The position numbers were made by a program, and so were the translations under genes. Positions 58,712 to 64,000 of a DNA stretch of 64,000 bases are shown in pieces. The notes under the pieces are model-generated. The model ran no database searches and had not been told where the DNA came from. It saw only the letters and a program-made list of their open reading frames with translations. The stretch is taken from positions 14,196,100 to 14,260,099 of the forward strand of contig CANTUZ010000025.1 of NCBI GenBank assembly GCA_947846985.1. Reading direction: 5' to 3'. Positions within the stretch are counted from its first letter, which is position 1, and each line of letters starts with the position of its first letter. The stretch is from Fratercula arctica. Its lineage: Eukaryota > Chordata > Aves > Charadriiformes > Alcidae.

Positions 58712-60607
58712 CTAAAGCATGTCGCTAAGCACTATGTCTACCTGTCTTTTAAATACCTCCAGGTAGCTGTAGAGAGCGATAAGGTCTCCCCTCAGCCTCC
58801 TTTTCTCCAGGCTAAACAACCCCAGTTCCCTCAGCCTCTCCTCATATGGCTTGGTCTCCAGACCCCTCACCAGCTTCATTGCCCTTCTCTGGACATGCTC
58901 CAGCACCTCAATGTCCCTCCTGTAGTGAGGGGCCCAAAACTGGACACAGTACTCGAGGTGGGGCCTCACCAGTGCCAAGTACAGGGGGACAATCACTTCC
59001 CTAGTCCTACTCACCACACTGTTCCTGATATAGGCCAGGATGCTGCTGGCCTTCTTGGCCACCTGGGCACACTGCTGGCTCATATTCAGATGGCAGTCGA
59101 CCAACACCCCCAGGTCCTTTTCTGCCAGGCAGCTCTCCAGCCACTCTTCCCCAAGCATGGGATTGTTGTGACCCAAGTGCAGGACCTGGCACTTGGCCTT
59201 GGTGAACCTCATACCATTGGCCTCGGACCATTGATCCAGCCTGTCCAGGTCCCTCTGCAAAGCCTTCCTACCCTCAAGCAGATAAACACTCCCACACAAC
59301 TTGGTGTCGTCTGCAAACTTACTGAGGGGGCACTCAATCCCCTCGTCCAGATCATTGATAAAGATATTAAAGAGAACTGGCCCCAATATCGAGCCCTGGG
59401 GAACACCACTTGTGACCAGACGCCTACTGGATTTAACTCCATTCACCACCACTCTCTGGGCCTGGCCCTCCAGCCAGTCTTTTACCCAGCGAAGAGTACT
59501 CCCGTCCAAGCCATGGGCAGCCAGTTTCTCCAGGAGAACGCTGTGGGAAATGCTGTCAAAGGCTTTACTAAAGTCCACATAAACAACATCCACAGCCTTT
59601 CCCTCATCCACCAAGCGGGTCACCTTGTCATAGGAGATCAGGTTTGTCAAGCAGGACCTGCCTTTCATGAACCCATGCTGACTGGGCCTGATCGCCTGGT
59701 TGTCCTTCATGTGCCGCATAATGGCACTCAGGATGATCTGTTCCATAACCTTCCCAGGCACCGAGGTCAGACTGACAGGCCTGTAGTTCCCTGGATCCTC
59801 CTTCCGGCCCTTCTTGTGAATGGGCGACACTCATATTTGCTAGCCTCCACTCAACTGAGACTTCCATGGTTAGCCAGGACTGCTGGTAAATGATGGAAAG
59901 TGGCTTGGTGAGCACTTCTGCCAGCTCCCTCAGTACCCTTGGGTGGATCCCATCTGGCCCCATAGACTTGTGTATGTCTAGGTGCTATAGCAGGTCCCTC
60001 ACCATCTCCCTTTGGATTACGGGGGCTTCATTCTGCTCCCCACCCCTATCTACTAGTTCAGGGGTCTGGGTACTCAAATGATTCTACTTCTAAAGACTGA
60101 GGCAAAGGCAGCATTAGGTACCTCAGCCTTTTCCTCATCCTTTGTCACTGTGTTTCTGTCCCCATCTAATAAAGGATGGAGATTCTCCCGAGTCCTCCTT
60201 TTATTACTAATGTATTTAAATAAACTTTTTTTATTGCCCTTAACATCTGAAGCCAGGTTAAGTTCTAGTTGGACTTTGGCCCTTCTAATTTTCTCCCTAC
60301 ATAGCCTCACAACATCTTTGTAGCCTTCCTGAGTGGCCTGCCCCTTCTTCCAAAGGCCATAAACTCTCCTTTTCTCCCTGAGTTGCAACCATATCTCTCT
60401 GTTCAGCCAGGCTGGTCTTTTTCCCCGACGGCTCAGTTTTCGGCACATGGGGACAGCCTGCTCCTGCGCCTTTAAGACTTCCTTCTTGAAAAACGTCCAG
60501 CCTTCCTGGACTCCTTTGCCCTTCATGACTGTCTCCCAAGGGACTCTGTCAGACAACCAGGCTACTGAAAAGACCAAAGTCTGCCCTCCGGAAGTCCATG
60601 GTGGCAT
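58712..60607 (-). pseudogene. CR1 copy 6 ORF2, linker and RT
   Basis: Reverse transcriptase of CR1. The frame at 60074-60607 is the basic linker between endonuclease and RT (SNKRRTRENLHPLL). The frame at 59628-59963 starts the RT with [13 protein letters not shown]. The frame at 58712-59830, 372 codons, carries [38 protein letters not shown], the FADDTKLCG active site and the C-terminal [11 protein letters not shown] block. All RT catalytic residues that can be judged are present. The breaks are frameshifts near 59830 and between 59960 and 60074, and the last C-terminal block lost after the D-L-I-A-L-Y region. Only a few mutations separate this from an open frame. Confidence 0.9.
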
Positions 60608-60699
60608 TTCTGCTGACCCCCCTTCTTGCTTCTCCAGGAATCGAAAACTCTATCATTTTGTGATCACTACGCCCAAGACAGCCTCCAACCGTTGCATCC

Positions 60700-61476
60700 C
60701 CCACAAGTCCTTCTCTATTTACAAACAACAGGTCCAGCAGGGCTTCTTTCCCTAGTCAGCTCCCTCACCATCTGTCTCAAGAAGTTATCCTCAACACACT
60801 CCAGGAACCTCCTAGACTGTTCCTTCTCAGCGGCATTGTGTTCCCAGCTGATATCTGGTAGGTTGAAGTCTCCCACCAGGACAAGGGCTAGTGATCTTGA
60901 GACTTCTCCCAGCTGCTTGTAGAATATTTCATCTGCCCATCCCGGTTGGGTGGTCTATAATAGACTCCCACCATGATATCAGCCTTGTTGGCCCTCCCCC
61001 TGATTCTTACCCATACACACTCAACCCTATTGTCATGAGTTATTAAGTTCTTGACATTCATAACACTCCCTAACATACAGAGCCACCCCACCTCCTCTCG
61101 TTCCTTGCCTGTCCCTTCTGAAGAGTTTATAGCCATCTAATGCAGCACTCCAATCGTGCAAGTCATCCCACCACGTTTCCGTGATGGCAACTACATCATA
61201 GCTTTTCTGCTGCACAGTGGCTTCCAGCTCCTCCTGTTTGTTGCCCATGCTGCGTGCAGTAGTGTAGAAGCACTTCAGTTGGGCTATCAGTCCTGCCACC
61301 TTCTTTTTGTTGGGAGAAGCTTTAGCTCTTACCTGTTCATTCCCAGGTGCGGCTGTAGTTTCTAACCCATCAATGACCCTCGCATCTCTGCTGCTGCATG
61401 AATCTCCATTCCCTATCTTCACTGAGTCAGCAGACCAAGGAACCTCACTAGCATCCTGTCCCCCAGACATTGGCAC
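60700..61476 (-). pseudogene. CR1 copy 6 ORF2, AP endonuclease domain
   Basis: The AP-type endonuclease of CR1 nicks DNA to prime reverse transcription. The frame at 61033-61476 has the N-terminal blocks LKCFYTTARSMGNKQEELE and the catalytic-glutamate block ITETWWDD, followed by a GGGVALYVRE block. The frame at 60888-61136 continues with [12 protein letters not shown]. Later blocks run on to about 60700 in broken frames. It is split by at least two frameshifts. Confidence 0.85.
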
Positions 61477-61549
61477 GCCACTCCCAGGCTTACCTCTAAA
61501 GAGCCTGGTTTCATCCCCTTCCCCCTTTAAATCTAGTTTAAAGTCTATT

Positions 61550-61961
61550 CGATGAGCCCTCCCAACTCCTGTGCCAAGATCCTTTTCCCCCTTTGAGACA
61601 GGTGTACCCCATCAGTCTCCAGCAGGCCTGGTATCATGTAAACCATCCTGTGATCAAAATAACCAAAGTCCTGCCACTGACACCAGGCTCAGAGCCAGGT
61701 ATTGATCTGCTGGCTCTTCTTGTTGCTTCCCTCATCCTTCCCTGTGACTGGAATGACAGAGGAGACCACTACTTGCACTCCTGACCCCTTAACCAGTAGT
61801 CCCAAGGCCCAGAAGTCTCTCTTGATCGCCCTTGGGTTTCTTGTTAGCAGTTCATCTCTGCCTGTCTGAAAAATCAGTAGTGGGTAGTAATCTGAAGGGT
61901 TTACCAGGGAGGGAAGTTTTCTTTTTACATCTTTAACCCAGGTTATATGCAATCCAATCAA
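61550..61961 (-). pseudogene. CR1 copy 6 ORF1 C-terminal part, SGNH-like
   Basis: CR1 ORF1 proteins of birds often carry a lipase/esterase-like SGNH domain of uncertain role. The minus-strand frame at 61689-61961 reads a WVKDVKRKLPSLVNPSDYYPL block, a GRDELL segment, and a VSSVIPV strand. After one stop near 61690 the same frame goes on to a DGVHLSQRG motif near 61590, the DxxH block typical of SGNH enzymes, and ends near 61550. The N-terminal half with the GDS block is missing because of 5' truncation. It lies upstream of ORF2 in the same orientation. Confidence 0.65.
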
Positions 61962-61965
61962 TATA

Positions 61966-62629
61966 ACTGAAAAATCACAAAGTCCTTGTCATACAGTGTT
62001 AGTTTGTTTCAACATGCGTATGAACCGAGTGAAGAGGGAGATGATTTTACACACCTGTAATTTATTAGATCAAATGCTGTGAACATATTTGATGTGCATA
62101 AACCCCACCAGTGCTTAACACTGAAAGTGAAGAATGGATGTTTTTTTGGTTTTGTTTTTGCCTTTTTCTTCCCCCAGGTGTGATCAGTGATATGAAACTA
62201 GGAGACTAAATGCAACAGATCAGATTTTGCCTTTCATTTCTTCTAATTTGGGAGAACTCTTACTCTATTCCTACATCAAGACTATTTAGAGGGGTTTAGC
62301 GTTGTGATTCATCTAATCTAACCCTAGATGTATAAAAATTTGATGTCTAAGTCTGAGCCAGTTTTTTGAAAATCTGTCCATAATCTGTTGAGAGAAAGGC
62401 ATGACCAGAGGCAACACATCTATCGTAGGCCCCTACCTTAGGATGGTATGAATGATATCCAGATGTTGCCCATTTTCTTCTATTGATATCAAGAAACTGA
62501 TGATGACCATCTCAGATCCAGACTCAGAAGGTTAGTTTGAGGCAGATGAATCACACCCTTAGTTATTCCTTAAAAGGAGGCTGAGAGCTTTTAGTTGCAA
62601 ATGCAGTTTTTGTGAAAATATTCAACAAG
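61966..62629. other. Non-coding stretch
   Basis: No gene or repeat is recognised between the CR1 and the next LTR. Confidence 0.5.
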
Positions 62630-62634
62630 GTCAT

Positions 62635-63366
62635 CGTTGTGGTTTAGGCTGAATTGGCCAATGACGAGACAGATGCTCTCCCCCCACCTTTCGCTCCAAG
62701 GAGAGGAGGAGGAGAGATAAAGAGATTTATGAGTTTAGAAGGAACTAAACTACTTCAACGACATATTAATAATAAAATAAAAAATGAAATAATTAAATAT
62801 ATACAGTATATAGAAAACCGTATCAAGCTCCCAGGATGATGTCACTGGCAGGCACCGGGGAAGTGCCAGACTGGACTCAGCGACAGATGGGAACTGGATT
62901 CCAAATCTGGAGTCAGGAACCCACGGATCGGGATCAAAGGCAGATGAACAGACAAGGTCCTCCTCGGAAGTCGGCCATTGAAGGAAGAGAGCCGACCCTT
63001 TGAACCCTCAGCTTTTATACTGAGCATGGGGCAGATGGGATGGAATACCCCTGTTGGTCAGTTTTGGGTCACCTGTCCTGTCCGCTCCTCCCTGCATGTG
63101 GGACCCCTCTACGCTTTTCCCCTTCCAACCCTCCAACGGGGCAAATAACAAAATTAGCTGACCTTGGTTGTTATAGCAATAAGTAGAAGCAAGAGCCTCT
63201 CTGCATACCATTCCTTGGCATTAACTATAAACGTTGGTCTTATCACTCTGAGAACGAACATTTTTCTGCACTTTATGCCGTTAATTTCAGAGAGTTAGAA
63301 GAGGCTTAGCTAAAAAGTAAAATTACTGAACAGAAAATTGGTTCTGTTTTACCTCAAACCAGGACA
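62635..63366 (-). mobile_element. Solo LTR, family A (long form), minus strand
   Basis: This 732-bp LTR closely matches 28137-28857. It is flanked by a perfect 5-bp duplication, gtcat, at 62630-62634 and 63367-63371. The first base of the expected TG end reads C, a point change. The minus-strand TATAAAAGCTGAGG box lies near 63008-63022. Confidence 0.95.
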
Positions 63367-63371
63367 GTCAT

Positions 63372-64000
63372 TTTAATCTGCATCTATTTAGAAGCTTTTT
63401 TTTTTGCTTTTTTTTTTCCCCCAGCATCGACCCCTCTTAGGTCTAAAGTGGTCCAATGGGAGAAATAAGAGTTAGTTTGATTCCAAAATATTCATTATAG
63501 CACCCCAAGCTCTTCCTTATCTCATAGTCATGCAAAGAGTGAAATGTTGAATTTGGCTCCACTGTTGAGTATGCCTTTCCTAACATCCCTCATTTCTAAT
63601 ACAGTTACATCTCTATGAGATGCAGTATCTTCATTAGGCTCACTTCCATTCTATTTATATCAGCTTGTTCAAGATTACAGCTTTACATACTTAGTGACCT
63701 TTTTGGCTAGGAAAGATTTCTGTTTAGCAAGTTGATGTTCTGTAATGGACAAAATTGCTGATCTCAGGTTGCACAAAACAAGCATAAACAGCTTCAAAAT
63801 GTGACATTCTGTGTTACAGCTGCAGTGGCATCTTTATTTTTAGTCCATTCTTACAGCAGTCAGATGCTTCTCAATAGGTAATGCTACATGATTGCAGACA
63901 GGTACTGTAATTCTAGGGGGAGTGATAAAGGCTGCAAATAAGAACAAAAAAGTAAATTACTCTTGGTGCTTTGTGATCTTTTCACACACAGGAAATCAAG
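63372..64000. other. Non-coding stretch
   Basis: AT-rich DNA with T-runs near 63398-63420. No gene is recognised. Confidence 0.5.

Larger units (their letters stand above)
58627..61965 (-). mobile_element. CR1 LINE copy 6, near full length
   Basis: This minus-strand CR1 of about 3.3 kb has its 3' end at about 58627 (catagaattgtctaggttgg) and its 5' truncation near 61965, inside ORF1. It is the most complete CR1 in the window, with the ORF1 C-terminal part, endonuclease, linker, RT and 3' UTR all present. Confidence 0.95.

Noticed and set aside
1..64000. CRISPR arrays, bacterial defence systems, tRNA or rRNA genes
   Set aside because: No regularly spaced repeats, cloverleaf-capable gene or rRNA block was seen. 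The sequence is vertebrate in character, and the only tRNA-like matches are retroviral primer sites.

Overview
This window looks like avian nuclear DNA, most likely intergenic or intronic. I found no convincing host exon, tRNA, rRNA or CRISPR array. The bird assignment rests on six sizeable CR1 LINE copies or tails, some with the typical 3' end (a GGTTGGAAGGGACC-type block followed by short ATTCTATGA-type repeats), plus many endogenous retrovirus (ERV) LTRs. An alpharetrovirus-like Env fragment and an ENS-1/ERNI-like gag element make a galliform a reasonable guess, but that is inference.

Layout. 1-4028 is AT-rich DNA with no recognisable gene. 4029-6578 is a decayed ERVL-like block on the plus strand: an LTR piece, a retropepsin, an inserted solo LTR in the opposite orientation, a reverse transcriptase with YIDD, a pol tail and a second type of LTR. 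A CR1 follows (6585-8206). A solo LTR lies at 11809-12372. 14063-20520 is a minus-strand betaretrovirus-like provirus with paired 319-bp LTRs, a 6-bp target duplication, a tRNA-Lys-like primer site and a polypurine tract. Its centre is replaced by alpharetrovirus-like env, LTR-like and unassigned sequence. Solo LTRs follow at 22927-24090, 25140-25458 and 28137-28857. A CR1 occupies 31609-33955. 35214-37399 is an LTR, a tRNA-Ser-like primer site and a 485-codon gag-like frame broken by one TGA. Two young CR1s then lie head to head (39279-42056 minus, 43186-45747 plus), one of them split by a solo LTR. More solo LTRs lie at 51414-52396, 52556-53196 and 62635-63366. A near-complete CR1 with part of ORF1, the endonuclease and the RT occupies 58627-61965.

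How it works together. No gene set here forms a host pathway. The window is a record of repeated retroelement insertion, nesting, LTR-LTR recombination to solo LTRs, and recombination between retroviral lineages. Target-site duplications read directly from the sequence fix the ends of eight insertions (five 5-bp, two 6-bp, and one 5-bp that can be read as 6-bp), with a probable 4-bp duplication for a ninth. Every protein-coding frame seen is retroelement-derived, and most are broken.
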